Notes: generated by a model not told the origin, from the letters alone. 36,349 nt of DNA from Clostridium sp. SM-530-WT-3G (GCF_012843905.1 NZ_JABAGC010000035.1:1-36349), one strand, 5' to 3'. Positions 16,883 to 27,700 are shown, numbered from the stretch's first letter. Translations and numbers: made by a program.

Positions 16883-17536
16883 TTAAATATCCTCTTCTCC
16901 AATTCCCTCTACTAAAAGCATAGCTTTAAATATTGAATTTAATAAATTATAAAGAATATCTTCACTTTTATTATCATCAAACAAGTCATTTAATGATATC
17001 TTTGATATAACTATCCACTCCTTACCCTTATACGGTAATATTTCACTATTAAATTCTTGTATAAATCTTTCTCTTCTATTTTCCTTTTTAGCTTTATCTT
17101 TTCCTAATCCTCTATATAATCTAACCAATGCTCCCTTACCAGCTAAGTTTGTTATATTCTTTACAATATAAAGATTTTCTTTATCTTTAAATGCTTGAGA
17201 TAATTCTAATTGAAAACTATAGTCATGAAATTTAGATGAACCTGCTGTAATATGAGCATTTTTTAATTCTGTTTCATATGCCCACTCTCCAATACATATA
17301 AATACTTCATATAGTTTATTTTTATACTCTAGTACATTATATCCATTGTTACTATCCATTAAATAAAATTCATCCATACCATAATAATGTTCTGACTTTT
17401 GACTTTCTCCAATGTTAGGTGCATTTATTTTATATTTCCCATTTAATACTTCTATATTGATCTTATCTTTTAATCCAGCTTCATTTAATATGTACTTAAT
17501 TCTATCTGCTTCACCTTGTGTTATCATTTCATACAT
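16883..17536 (-). CDS. Unknown 217-residue protein of the sigma/helicase cluster
   Basis: I do not recognise this protein. It begins MYEMITQGEADRIKYILNEAG. It is a soluble alpha/beta protein without a signal peptide or membrane segment. Notable stretches are YEVFICIGEWAYETELKNAHITAGSS (about 78-103) and a basic patch GLGKDKAKKENRRERF (about 146-161) that could bind nucleic acid. The start has a GGAGG 10 bases upstream. It follows the coiled-coil gene by 52 bp on the same strand and ends just before the structured element, so the two are likely a co-transcribed pair. The acidic C-terminus GIGEEDI is typical of a complete protein. Confidence 0.7.
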   Translation of the reverse strand: MYEMITQGEADRIKYILNEAGLKDKINIEVLNGKYKINAPNIGESQKSEHYYGMDEFYLMDSNNGYNVLEYKNKLYEVFICIGEWAYETELKNAHITAGSSKFHDYSFQLELSQAFKDKENLYIVKNITNLAGKGALVRLYRGLGKDKAKKENRRERFIQEFNSEILPYKGKEWIVISKISLNDLFDDNKSEDILYNLLNSIFKAMLLVEGIGEEDI

Positions 17537-17588
17537 ACTACCTGTACCTCCAATACAAAACTTATATACTACTCTTTATCCTGCAATA

Positions 17589-19173
17589 CTAATTTTTCAT
17601 TAAATCTTTTCTCATTTTAAACATTAATGAATTATATTCTTTTTCTCTTCTTGAAAGCTCTTCTGAATATGCTTTGGCATCTGATATATAAACATCATAA
17701 TTTCTGCGTTTTAATTCCATAAACTGCTTAATTATATCTTCACCTATCTTAACTAATTCTTTATCCTTTATGAAAGCTAATACTTCATCTATTTGTATGT
17801 ATGATATTTTGTTTGCCCATTCTAATAAATATAATCTATCTTCAACTTTATCAATGCTGAATATAATTTTCTGCATCTTTTCCTGGAATGCTGATGTTAT
17901 CTTATATAATTCACTTTCAGATTCAAATTTTTCTTGTAGATCTCCACCAACTTGGAAAGCAAACTTTTGATATATGCCTTTTCTTTCATCAATATAAAAA
18001 TCATCAACTTTTTCTTTATATTCTTTAATTAACTCTAATAGTTCATTTATTATATTTTCCTGTGTAACATCATTAGATGCACTTACCTTATTTAATACTA
18101 TTTCTCCTTTTAATCCTCTCTGTATTAATGGAAGAAGTTGTTTCTCGATAGTAAATCTTGTTTTATTCCAGTCAGAATACCACTTTTCCCATATATCCTG
18201 TTCAATTCCATCCTCTTCACATAGATTTTTTAATTCTTCTTTTTTAGCTGTCTTAAACACCTTATAATCCTCTGTCCATTCATCCCATACTTTTACTGCT
18301 AACACTGCAAATTCTCTATTCTTTTCAAAATATTCAATTTTCATAAGTGCATTTTTAATTATGTTTGCAGTATTTTCTGCTATGAAGCTAAAACTTGCTC
18401 TTTCTTCATTTTCAAGCATAGCTAATTCTTTAATTGCATTATCTCCACAGTTTATTTCATCAATTCTATTTTCAATATTTTCAGCCTGCTTCTTTATAGA
18501 TAAAAGCTTTGTATTTACACTGCTCATTCCAATCTCAAAATGTTTCTTAAAGAATTTTTGTCTGTCTTTAAGCATCTCATTTTCTTCTTCTGTAAGATTA
18601 GGATTATCCTCATATTTCTTTGATAAAACTAATCCAATAGCATTACAGTCTGTTATAATATCTTCTTTCTGGCTTTCGTAATACTTCATCTTGTCCATAA
18701 GTTCATCAATCCAGCTCTCAACACCTTCATAATACTTAATTATCGAACCATTAATTGCATCTACATCATATTTAGAAAGTAATGTTCTATAATCAAATTC
18801 AGAAGATAATAAAACTTCTTTTTGTAAGTTATTAATCTGCTCCTGTATTTCACTTAATTTATTCATTAATGCAGGCTTCTCAATATACATTTTTCTGTAT
18901 AATTCAGTTACTTCTTCATCATCAAATATTGGTTCTAAATTATTGTCTACAAATAAGTTTAATGTAAATTGTAATCTTTCTTTTTCTGTATAAATATTAT
19001 TATCTGGTGATATATTTTTTTCATAGTCAAAATATGTTATTTCCTTATTACAAGGTATAATTGAAACACTCTCTCTACCTATACCAGCATCTGCCCCTTC
19101 ATAATATAAATTTTTGGAACAAATATTACCATTATACCTAACTGCCCAATAACATCGATTCTTTATTCTCCAA
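17589..19173 (-). pseudogene. Frameshifted gene for a large coiled-coil protein
   Basis: The main open frame gives 433 residues from an ATG at 18890, but that ATG has no Shine-Dalgarno and the same frame stays convincingly coding for about 80 codons upstream (LYYEGADAGIGRESVSIIPC and beyond). A GGAGG at 19181-19185, 7 bases before a TTG at 19173, opens a frame reading MENKESMLLGS that hits a stop at 19138-19140. Removing one T near 19140 joins it to the long frame, giving a protein of about 527 residues. The body is helical and charged, with repeated heptad-like segments (about 105-150, 190-260 and 390-510 of the reconstructed chain), suggesting a long coiled-coil scaffold or SMC-like arm without an ATPase head. 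Whether this is a real mutation, a sequencing error or a programmed shift cannot be decided here. Confidence 0.6.
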
Positions 19174-19193
19174 TAATTTCCCTCCTTAAAAAT

Positions 19194-19628
19194 GAAATTG
19201 ACACTATTTTATATGGTAGAAAAAGTTACGATTTATGGGGACAATACATTCCAAAAGATGAAGATTCTGAAGATGAAAAAGAAATTTGGAAATTGATTCA
19301 TAGTAAAGAGAAATATGTGTTTTCGAGAACACAAATAGATACTGATAATAAAGCAATATTTATAAATAAAAACATTCTTGAAGAAGTAAATAAATTAAAG
19401 AGTAAGCCTGGCAAAGACATTTGGCTATATGGAGGAGCAAGTCTCATTACAACTTTTATAAATTTAGGGCTTATAGATGAATTTAGATTGTCTATTCACC
19501 CTGTTATTTTAGGAGAAGGAAAACCGTTGTTTATTGACATAAAGCAGAAATTCAATTTAAAAATGGTTAACACCAAAACATTCTCTTCTGGAGTTGTACA
19601 ACTAATCTATCATTGGAATGATAATTAA
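19194..19628 (+). pseudogene. 5'-truncated RibD_C / dihydrofolate reductase-family gene
   Basis: The only plus-strand gene in the left part. From 19194 the frame reads EIDTILYGRKSYDLWGQY, then KDIWLYGGASLITTFINLGLIDEF and LSIHPVILGEGKPLF, the conserved core and C-terminus of the RibD C-terminal/DHFR-like family (YyaP/YwjB-like). The first ~50-60 residues, which hold the usual SLDGYIA nucleotide-binding start, are missing. The break at about 19188-19194 abuts the Shine-Dalgarno of the convergent coiled-coil gene, so the island junction cut this gene. A TTG at 19293 could start translation but would leave an inactive fragment. Confidence 0.8.
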
Positions 19629-19652
19629 TTTTTAATATAACGCGTTGTGCTA

Positions 19653-19685
19653 TTTTGAAAATTACAAAAATTGTAATTTTCAAAA
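19653..19685. terminator. Perfect 15-bp hairpin at the IS982 left end
   Basis: TTTTGAAAATTACAA pairs perfectly with TTGTAATTTTCAAAA around an AAA loop, immediately inside the terminal repeat and downstream of the transposase stop. The T-rich arms allow termination on either strand. It may also take part in transposase end recognition. Confidence 0.55.
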
Positions 19686-19720
19686 GACGCAAAATTTGCC
19701 TATATAAAATTTAATGATTT

Positions 19721-20668
19721 TTAACCAAATACAAGTTGTTTTATTTGAGCCATTTCTTTATTTCCTAAAATATTATTTATTATAAAGGAAATATTATGGG
19801 CTAATACCTTTAAAGTAATTCTCAGCATCAGTCCCCATTTGGATTTTGCTAAAACTCTATTTATATTAAATTGCTCAGATAATTGTGAAAAGCTGGTTTC
19901 TATTCTTCGTTGCGTCCTTGACAAGGCGTTGCGAAGCTGCTTTTCTAAAGGATTTTTACTATTTTTTCTTTTTAGTGATATTAGTAAAATATCCTTTTCA
20001 TTTTCAAGTTCTTTTTTCAAAGAATTATCAACATAACCTTTATCAGCAATTATTTTTATGTATGTTTTATTTTCTGTTAATTCAAAAACAGCTGCTCTGT
20101 CATCAGTTCCAGCAGGAGTCAAGAAAAAATCAGAAATAAATCCGTCTATAGTGACTAATGCATGAAGTTTTAATCCAAAATAAGTTTCCTTTTTTGAAGC
20201 ACAATATCCGTATGATGCAATGTCTTTAAATGATTTGCTGAAGTAAGCTCTTGCAAATCTACAAACTGGAATAGGCATGCTATCAATAATTCTAACATCA
20301 TCATTTGAAAATATGGATAATTCAGAAAAGTACTTTTGTATTTCTTTAATTGCCAAATACAAATTGCGCTTAGTTCTATTGAATCTTGATCTATCACAAA
20401 TATTAGGAAATAAATCTTTGAAGTTCTTTTTAACAAAGTAAAACCATGCATTTTCAGAGTTAACTGAGAAGGCTTCGCCGACGAGACTTATTGATATAAT
20501 CTCAGAATCAGAGAGTTTACTATCTGAAACATTCCTTCTATTTTTTATTTTAGATGGAATAATTTCATTGTAAACATCATCAATTAAAACAAAAACAACT
20601 GTAAAAAAGTCTTTTAAATCATCAATTTTTTCAGTATTATAATAAGTGAACTCTAACATTTCAATCAT
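19721..20668 (-). CDS. IS982-family transposase
   Basis: A 315-residue DDE transposase, normal length for the family. The first catalytic D lies in the family signature IIDSMPIPVCRFARA (D129), the second in IIADKGYVDN (D209) and the E in RTQRRIETSFSQL (E257). The N-terminal helical region (about 45-110) would bind the ends. No frameshift or missing residue is seen, so the element may be active. It faces the same way as the flanking defence genes. Confidence 0.93.
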   Translation of the reverse strand: MIEMLEFTYYNTEKIDDLKDFFTVVFVLIDDVYNEIIPSKIKNRRNVSDSKLSDSEIISISLVGEAFSVNSENAWFYFVKKNFKDLFPNICDRSRFNRTKRNLYLAIKEIQKYFSELSIFSNDDVRIIDSMPIPVCRFARAYFSKSFKDIASYGYCASKKETYFGLKLHALVTIDGFISDFFLTPAGTDDRAAVFELTENKTYIKIIADKGYVDNSLKKELENEKDILLISLKRKNSKNPLEKQLRNALSRTQRRIETSFSQLSEQFNINRVLAKSKWGLMLRITLKVLAHNISFIINNILGNKEMAQIKQLVFG

Positions 20669-20795
20669 CTCCTTATTAGTTTTTTTAGTTTGGTTAATTA
20701 TATTTTAATGGAAATGATTGATTTTTGTTAGAGTTTTTTTATATTAACTAGCACAATGCGTTTATAATATTATTTTTTTATTCTGTACCAAAATC

Positions 20796-21179
20796 CTACA
20801 TTACTTTTGACATAACAAACTTCTGAATTTCTTGAGCACATATAATTGCAGTATTCATATCTTCTTCTATAACATCTAGTTCATACGGATATCTAACATG
20901 AACACCATAAGGTACAAGTTCAAGACATTCATCTTCTATTGTTTTAAAATCTGAATCAATAGCTACACACTTTCTATTAAGTAGTCCAAGGTCATGAGTT
21001 TTATCTGCACGCATACCTTTAAATATAAGCCATCCCTTAAGATATTTTTCAGCACTCTGCTCACAATGATAACAAATTATTTCTATAGGAACAGGATACA
21101 TTTTTAATAAAAATTTAGCTGATTCTAAATCTCTTTCTGCATAATTAAACCATTCATCAGCTACTATTTTATTATCCAT
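20796..21179 (-). CDS. HEPN-domain protein, toxin partner of the MNT gene
   Basis: A 127-residue all-helical HEPN protein of the COG2250 type: WFNYAERDLESAKFLL (about 11-26), CYHCEQSAEKYLKGWLIFKG (helices 2-3) and RADKTHDLGLL, which contains an R-x4-H as in HEPN ribonucleases. In HEPN-MNT modules the HEPN protein is a ribonuclease toxin whose activity is blocked by nucleotidylation by its MNT partner. Its ATG overlaps the end of the MNT gene by 8 bases, so the two are translationally coupled. Not every COG2250 member keeps nuclease activity, so its toxicity is inferred. Confidence 0.85.
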   Translation of the reverse strand: MDNKIVADEWFNYAERDLESAKFLLKMYPVPIEIICYHCEQSAEKYLKGWLIFKGMRADKTHDLGLLNRKCVAIDSDFKTIEDECLELVPYGVHVRYPYELDVIEEDMNTAIICAQEIQKFVMSKVM

Positions 21180-21495
21180 ATAGCTTAACTCCCCTACTTA
21201 ATATTTCATGTTCCATTGTGCAATTTATCTGCGCTCTTTCTTTAAATTCATCATTATAGTAAACAAGTAAGTCAACAGGAATGCTTTGAACTCCTACAAT
21301 TGCTTTTCTTAGCTTTCTCATTATTTCAATCTTTCTCTTACTTTTATCATCAGTCACTATACATATATCAAGGTCACTATCTTCTCCAGGATTTCCATAA
21401 GCATATGATCCAAAAAGATATGCTGCTGTTATCTTTGATGTTTTATTAATTTCATTTATTATATTATCAAGTTCAATTTTTACACTTGTAGGCAT
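21172..21495 (-). CDS. MNT-type minimal nucleotidyltransferase, antitoxin
   Basis: A nucleotidyltransferase of about 107 residues with the defining GSYAYGNPGEDSDLDI motif (GS-x10-DxD), which binds metal and nucleotide. Proteins of this group add AMP to the HEPN partner and neutralise it. I chose the ATG at 21495 (MPTSVKIELD) because a GAGGGTGAG Shine-Dalgarno lies just before it. A TTG extension to 21537 has no ribosome site. It is the first gene of the pair and overlaps the HEPN start. Confidence 0.88.
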   Translation of the reverse strand: MPTSVKIELDNIINEINKTSKITAAYLFGSYAYGNPGEDSDLDICIVTDDKSKRKIEIMRKLRKAIVGVQSIPVDLLVYYNDEFKERAQINCTMEHEILSRGVKLYG

Positions 21496-21610
21496 TATAC
21501 TCACCCTCTTCTTATTTGTTATTTTAATTATACCCAATATTTATTTATATATAAACTTAAATTTACATCTCTCAATTTATAAATTTGTTTTATATAGCAC
21601 TCTACATTTA

Positions 21611-22099
21611 TCATTCAAAAAGAAACAGCAGACTATATTTTCCTATAGCCTGCTTAATTTCTAGTTCATTATCTGTTTCTTTTACTTGCTTTATATTCTT
21701 TACCTTATCATATTTAATAAGCTCTTCTGCAAGTTCTATTTTAGAATTATAAATATCTCTATCATTAGGATTTGTTTCAAGAAGAACCTTTGCCATCTTA
21801 AATACTAGCTTTAGCTGATTATCATTACTAATTTTATTTAAATCAAGCTGTTCTACATCTATTGTCCTAAAATTATATGTTAATATTTCATCTTCTATCT
21901 TTAGAATTCTATAAACATATTGCTTATCCTTTCCACGTTCACCTTTATAAGTATATATTGCTGCCGCTATTACTTCACTCTTATCTTTATTTTTATATCT
22001 GAATTTATCCCAAATACAAATTATTGCATTACCACTTTTGGCAACAACGCAAAAAAGCAGTAAATATAATTTAATTATACTTACTACTCTTACATATAG
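21611..22099 (-). pseudogene. Gene remnant, possibly Rpn/PD-(D/E)XK transposase-like C-terminus
   Basis: One frame is open for about 160 codons from a stop at 22100-22102, with convincing protein content (KFRYKNKDKSEVIAAAIYTY, YVYRILKIEDEILTYNFRTI, KMAKVLLETNPNDRDIYN). It has no ATG, GTG or TTG with a Shine-Dalgarno near its beginning. The late part resembles the C-terminal helical region of Rpn recombination-promoting nuclease-like proteins, but the match is weak and I see no nuclease motif. The only internal ATG (21796) would give 61 residues. It lies between the pPIWI-RE operon and HEPN-MNT. The flanking 22100-22150 and 21496-21610 hold nothing further. Confidence 0.4.
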
Positions 22100-22150
22100 T
22101 TATTGTACAACTTTAGCAATTTGTTTAAATCTCTTAGCTACGTCTATAGT

Positions 22151-24787
22151 CTATATAATATAATCATCTATTATCAACTTTGCTAAGTGAAGTGGTAATG
22201 GTAATACTGTTTTTTGGGTTTCAAATTGAATTGATGCTTTTCTTAAATTATGTATATTTAATATACAATGTTCTATATTATTAAAATTATCACCAACATA
22301 CATTGGATATATCTCTTCTATATTCCTATGAGTAAATGCACTGTTATTAATTACTCTGCTTTCTTTTTCATCTAAAGTATGACTTTCTCTTTCTGTTCGT
22401 GTATCAAGTGAATAATATACATCTTCATACTTATAGACACCACTTTTATTCATAAACTCTTGTTTTTCATTTTTTCCTGGATAATAATCTGGTACTTCGT
22501 TATTTACACGCATTCTAATTAATGAAATATTATTTAATTTATCAGTAGTTATTATTCCACCTTCAAAATTATCTATATATAATTCATTGATTTGCTTCTT
22601 ATCTTCATCTAGATATTTTATAATTTCACTATTTGAAATTCCTTTAATAAGTTTTCTAGATGTACCATCTGCTATAATTACAACCAAATGATTTTTTTCA
22701 TCCTTTATAAGCTTTTCAAAGCACTTTATAACACCATTTCCAGATGTTTTTATTCTTCTATTTCTACCTTTTTTACATGCTTCATTAGATAACTCTAGTA
22801 TAAATTTCCAATATGGATACTCAATTACAGTTTCCATTTTTGCAAAAGCCTTTATCTGCATTTTTTCAAAATCACAAGTAACCATAATTGCAAATGGTTC
22901 AAGTGTAGTTCCATTCTTTGTGTTAATATAATTACACACATATATTCCTGATACTACAGTATTTTTTAACATTTTCCTTTTTGAAACATCAGTTAAGATT
23001 CCTAACTGTCTGTATCCATCTAAAATTGTATTTTTTATTACCTGATTGTAATTATCACTTTTATATAATGATTTAGGTTCTTTTTCACTTTTACCTTCTT
23101 CATACTCCTTCATTTTAATTTTATATCTTTCTATTTTATTTAATCTTTTCTTTTCCGCTTCATAAAAAGCTTCTGGAGTTATAAATTGAGTCAATCTTCC
23201 TGTATGAGCAAATCCTATTCTTATTGCATGCTTTGGATCTACTCGCGAATCACTTTTTTCATTTCCATTACTATCTTTTATCTTAAATTCACCTGGACCT
23301 GCAAGTATTACAAAAGCCAAAGTTGGCTTATTAGTATGTTCTATATTGTTTTCTATCAAATCAATTCGATCATTAAAGCCTTCTAGATTTTTTTTACTAT
23401 TCTCATTTTTTAATTCAAGGCATTCACTAAATTCACCTAAATCTCGAGTTGTTATTATTGTAGCTGTATCTTCAAGATGATTACTAAGAAAATACTTTAA
23501 CTGTTCAACTATTTTTTCACTTCCGCCATTATACCAGATCTCAACTGTTAATTGCTCTTCAAATAAAGCTGATTGTAATACTTGATGAAACCTCTCTTTA
23601 TTTTCAATATTAAAATAATCATCAAAATAACTTTTTGGATTTTCATTATTATATTGTAACTTTATTGCTTCTAATGGTTCTTCTTCTATTTTAAATGGAA
23701 TTTTTGACATAATATCAATAAAAATTGTTTTATAATCTGCAAATGGTTCACCTGCATGCATATTATGCTTTATTTTTTTGCCTGCATTACCCATACCATA
23801 TTCAAAAGGAATTAATGCCTTTTGAATATATAATTGAGGCTTAATTAGAATATCTTCCGGATCATTCAAATTATCATCATTGCTATTGTCATAACAAACA
23901 GAGTAACATTCTTTATCAGAAAGTACCCAGTCTATTTTCTTACTTAGAAAATTATATTTAATTCTCATTGGTTGAAGTTTATAGTTATCTTCTCCTCCTA
24001 CTTTCAAATAAACTGTTTTTTCTGTATCTAAAAATGGTTTGATTTCTTCCTCATTTCTGCTTATCCATCTTCTAATTGATATATTTATATTTAAATATGA
24101 TTCATTTTTAGGTGGTAATGTCTGTACAGAAAAATTTACAACATACGAAAAATAGTCCTTATCATTTATGTCTTTTAAACCTGTTGGATTTGTAACAATC
24201 TCATTTTTACCTGAATAATAAAACTTAGTTTTCTGACCATTAATACTTATGTCTGTTCCTATTATGTTATTTACAACAAGTAAAGGTAATATTCTAAATC
24301 CATCCTTGTCATAGTTTCTTCCTTTATTAAATAAAAGCAAATTTTCTTTTCTTACATTTTGAGAAAAATCTACATCTTTTAATTCTTCGCATATTCTATT
24401 AGCATATTCTTTAACTTCATCATTATTTTTTCTTTTCTTTTCAAGCTCTGTTTCTTCAATATAAAATGCTTCAATCCAGCTTCTTATTATATTCATAACT
24501 AAATTTGTATTTATTTCTCTATCTGATACAATCCATCTGTCATCTACTGTATTATTAGATACATCTTTCATATCTACCACACCATCTAAATGAGTAACAA
24601 ATAATTTTTTCAAAGAATTAAGCGGAAGATAATGATATGATCTATTAAACTTCGCATTAGATTTTTCCTCCAAATTCAATAACTTTTCCTTTAAAGATTT
24701 AGGCATTGGAAGAAAATATACATCAGCATATATCTCATCATCCAATTTAAACATCATTGGTACTATATATTCTTTATCCTTATTCAT
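22151..24787 (-). CDS. pPIWI-RE family PIWI/RNase H-fold protein
   Basis: An 878-residue protein, the signature gene of pPIWI-RE systems. The N-terminal half fits the pPIWI_RE_X (DUF3962) type of region. The C-terminal half (roughly 470-878) is the PIWI-like RNase H-fold module (PF13032 type), with conserved-looking VVIIADGTSRKLI, RRIKTSGNG, the HRNIEEIYPMYVG segment (about 820-832), LRKASIQF with R849, and the terminal LPLPLHLAKLIIDDYI. The Argonaute DEDX catalytic set is not expected or seen; this family is named for conserved R and E residues instead. It is predicted to bind a nucleic-acid guide or hybrid and target invading DNA or R-loops. It overlaps the helicase gene by 8 bases and ends the operon. 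Confidence 0.85.
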   Translation of the reverse strand: MNKDKEYIVPMMFKLDDEIYADVYFLPMPKSLKEKLLNLEEKSNAKFNRSYHYLPLNSLKKLFVTHLDGVVDMKDVSNNTVDDRWIVSDREINTNLVMNIIRSWIEAFYIEETELEKKRKNNDEVKEYANRICEELKDVDFSQNVRKENLLLFNKGRNYDKDGFRILPLLVVNNIIGTDISINGQKTKFYYSGKNEIVTNPTGLKDINDKDYFSYVVNFSVQTLPPKNESYLNINISIRRWISRNEEEIKPFLDTEKTVYLKVGGEDNYKLQPMRIKYNFLSKKIDWVLSDKECYSVCYDNSNDDNLNDPEDILIKPQLYIQKALIPFEYGMGNAGKKIKHNMHAGEPFADYKTIFIDIMSKIPFKIEEEPLEAIKLQYNNENPKSYFDDYFNIENKERFHQVLQSALFEEQLTVEIWYNGGSEKIVEQLKYFLSNHLEDTATIITTRDLGEFSECLELKNENSKKNLEGFNDRIDLIENNIEHTNKPTLAFVILAGPGEFKIKDSNGNEKSDSRVDPKHAIRIGFAHTGRLTQFITPEAFYEAEKKRLNKIERYKIKMKEYEEGKSEKEPKSLYKSDNYNQVIKNTILDGYRQLGILTDVSKRKMLKNTVVSGIYVCNYINTKNGTTLEPFAIMVTCDFEKMQIKAFAKMETVIEYPYWKFILELSNEACKKGRNRRIKTSGNGVIKCFEKLIKDEKNHLVVIIADGTSRKLIKGISNSEIIKYLDEDKKQINELYIDNFEGGIITTDKLNNISLIRMRVNNEVPDYYPGKNEKQEFMNKSGVYKYEDVYYSLDTRTERESHTLDEKESRVINNSAFTHRNIEEIYPMYVGDNFNNIEHCILNIHNLRKASIQFETQKTVLPLPLHLAKLIIDDYII

Positions 24788-27700
24788 AATCTGCTCCTTT
24801 CAATGCATTGTAGAATGGTTCATATAAAGTCTTAGCTACTTCTGCATCCTCTTCATCATTCATTAAATCTTCTAAATATTTTTGTAATTCTATTAATATA
24901 TCAAATCCATCTTCTTCTTTGCGTTTGAAAGCTCCATCAATAAAATATATTCGTGGAACTTTTTCTTTAGGTATTTTACCTATTCTACATATCCTTCCAA
25001 ATACTTGATTTAACATAACAAAGAAACATGCTACTAAATCCCTTTTATCTTCTTTAGGCATATATTTTAGTTTTATATTAAATTCACTTAATCTATTGTA
25101 TTCTGCGAAAGCGCTAATTCTAATATTTTTGTATATTTCTAAATCATTTTTACTACCAGAAATTCCATTATATTTACACATTATCTTCCCATTAACTTTT
25201 TGAACATGAATAAGATAATCTCTTGGATCAACCATCGGTCTTACCAAAAACATAATGGTGTCAAATTTTGAATTTCCCTTATTATCTACAATGTTATAGC
25301 CTCTTTCTATTACAATTGCCGGAGCTATAAGTACTTGTTTATCAAACTGCTCTATCCTACTTCGTAATGTAGAATCTTCACTATATGTCCTATCACCATC
25401 TGACTTTAGTGAAGATACTAAAATATCATCTTTTTTAGCAAAAATACTATCAAGGCATTTCTTTGAAATTGAAGCCTGTTCGTACTTATTTACAATTCCT
25501 AGGATAGTATCATTTCTTTCTATTGAATCAATAAATAACTCCCTATTTTCTCGTATTAATTTATCAATCATTTTATTTTTCAAATCATCTGAAACTCCTG
25601 ATACTATAGTTTCACTTCTAGCTATATGCATTTTTGTCTTTGAAAGATACTCTCTTTTATACGGTTCTGCTTCAATAATATTCGTAATTGGTGCACTTAT
25701 GTGATATCTTGAAGAACCTGGTATAAATCCAGTACCAGACATTAATAGAACATTTGGTCCTAATGGTTCTCCTTTAGTACTTAATTTAAACCATGGATAT
25801 TTTAAAGCTAATGACCTCCCAAACCCATATTGTTTTGTTATATATAAATCATCTTCCTTTTTTTCAAATGCTAATGTATTTCCAATTGGAGACATTGGTA
25901 TAACTTTCTGCAACTCTTCAAAATTCTGACTTAATATATCTCTTAAGTCATTGTCAACCTCATCCATGTCCCTAATTTCATCTGAAAGTTTTCTATATAA
26001 TTGTTCAAAACCAATCACTTCTACAATAAATTGTATTTTGTTATACATATTTGAATTTAATGTAGCAAATTCGGCCTCCACTTCTTTTTTTGCTTGGATT
26101 CTTTTTAGAGTCTTGCTTGTTCTACTGTCAACCACGTATTCTTTCAACCTACTTAATATAACATTAAATAAATCGCTTCCTCCAGTAACTAAATCAATTA
26201 TTTCTATCTGGCCTGTTTTAATAGGTTTTTTAAGCAAATCATACAATGCTTGCCATATACCATCAGGAAGTCTATTGGTTTCATTATATTTCTCTGCCAA
26301 TTTCGGGTCACTCTTAATATTGTTAAGTAAACTAAGAGCTGTAAAATGCTTCATGTATGATTCTGAGAAGCCAGTCTTATGTTGCTGTATCTTCTGATTT
26401 ATTTTTATCAGCTTAAATTCCAAGCGCGATAATAAATCTACTATTTCACCCATCTGCTCTGATTCAGTTTTTTCTTTGAGGTTCATCCTTCTAAAATTCA
26501 TTTGAATTTTAGAATTATTTTTCAAATATTCATTTATTCCTATAGAAGGAGATAAAAGCCCATCTAATTTACACATTATATTGTCAGATTCATCCATAAT
26601 AATCAAATCTACATTATCTAAAGCATAAGTAAATACCTTTTGTTTTTCAATACCAAAATTAGATTTACATAAACCTTCAATAGTAGTTACCAATACATCT
26701 GCTTCATATATCTTCTTTTCATACTTTGTTTTAGGGCACATATAATAAAATGGGCATTTATATTTATTATATTTATTTAAGTACCATACTGCCTTGCCTT
26801 CATCATTTATATCTTCACTATACTCATATATCTTATGGCATGGTTCACTGCCATTTTTTATTACTATATCAGTTCTTTTTATTAATGAATTTAGAAAACA
26901 TCCTCCCTGAAGTACTTCGGATATGTGTTCTGGCAGAAAATTTTTATCTTGCATCAATGCATTTATATGTTTAATTCTATTTGAATTTCCAACTATTGCA
27001 GCTGCTTTTATACCTAACTCTTCAAGAGTATTTATCTGCTTAAATACATCATCTACAGTAGGTTTTATCAATAAAGTCCTATAACCTCTCTTTGCTAATA
27101 ATACTGAAATACATTCAGCCAATACCGATTTTCCTGCTGCAACCTGTCCTGCTGTATTATTTATTTTATCAATTACAAATTCACTGCATTTTTCTATTTT
27201 CTTACCTTTTCTAACCAATATGTTACCATTTTCAAGTACATTTTCCCTGTACTTTTCTCCTTTTAAATTCTTATCTATCAATGCAGCTTCTTTATAAATA
27301 TCATCTAACTTTATTCTTATGCTTCCACCTTTTTTGCTTCTAGCATTTAATATCTTTGTAGGTTTTATCTTTTTAGGGAGGTTAATTTCTATCTCTTCCT
27401 TATTAATTAATACCCCATATTTTTTTGTATCATCTAATGCATAATTTATTGTATGCTCTCTCTTCTCAGGCTCCTGCATTAGCAGTTCATCATAATCATC
27501 TATCCTATTTCTATATATTAATGGTATCTTATTATTTCTAATTAATTTTCCTTCTTTATCTATATTGTACATTGCAAATTCTTTATTTGCTTGCATTTTA
27601 TAAATTTCTAATGCATCATGATATACTTTTGCTTGATTCAATGATTTTAACAGAATTCTTGCATTTGCTATTAAATAATCAGTTTCATCAAATTCATTTT

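Larger units (their letters stand above)
19640..20761 (-). mobile_element. IS982-family insertion sequence, complete
   Basis: A 1122-bp element with imperfect 13-bp terminal inverted repeats, ACGCGTTGTGCTA (19640-19652) against TAGCACAATGCGT (20749-20761), 12 of 13 matching. One full-length transposase is inside. No exact target duplication is visible; both flanks are AT-rich and only loosely similar. It lies between the truncated RibD_C gene and the HEPN-MNT module. Confidence 0.85.

Noticed and set aside
20170..20451. A 93-codon ORF on the minus strand within the IS982 transposase in another frame.
   Set aside because: The DDE transposase frame is complete with all catalytic residues; this ORF has no supporting features.
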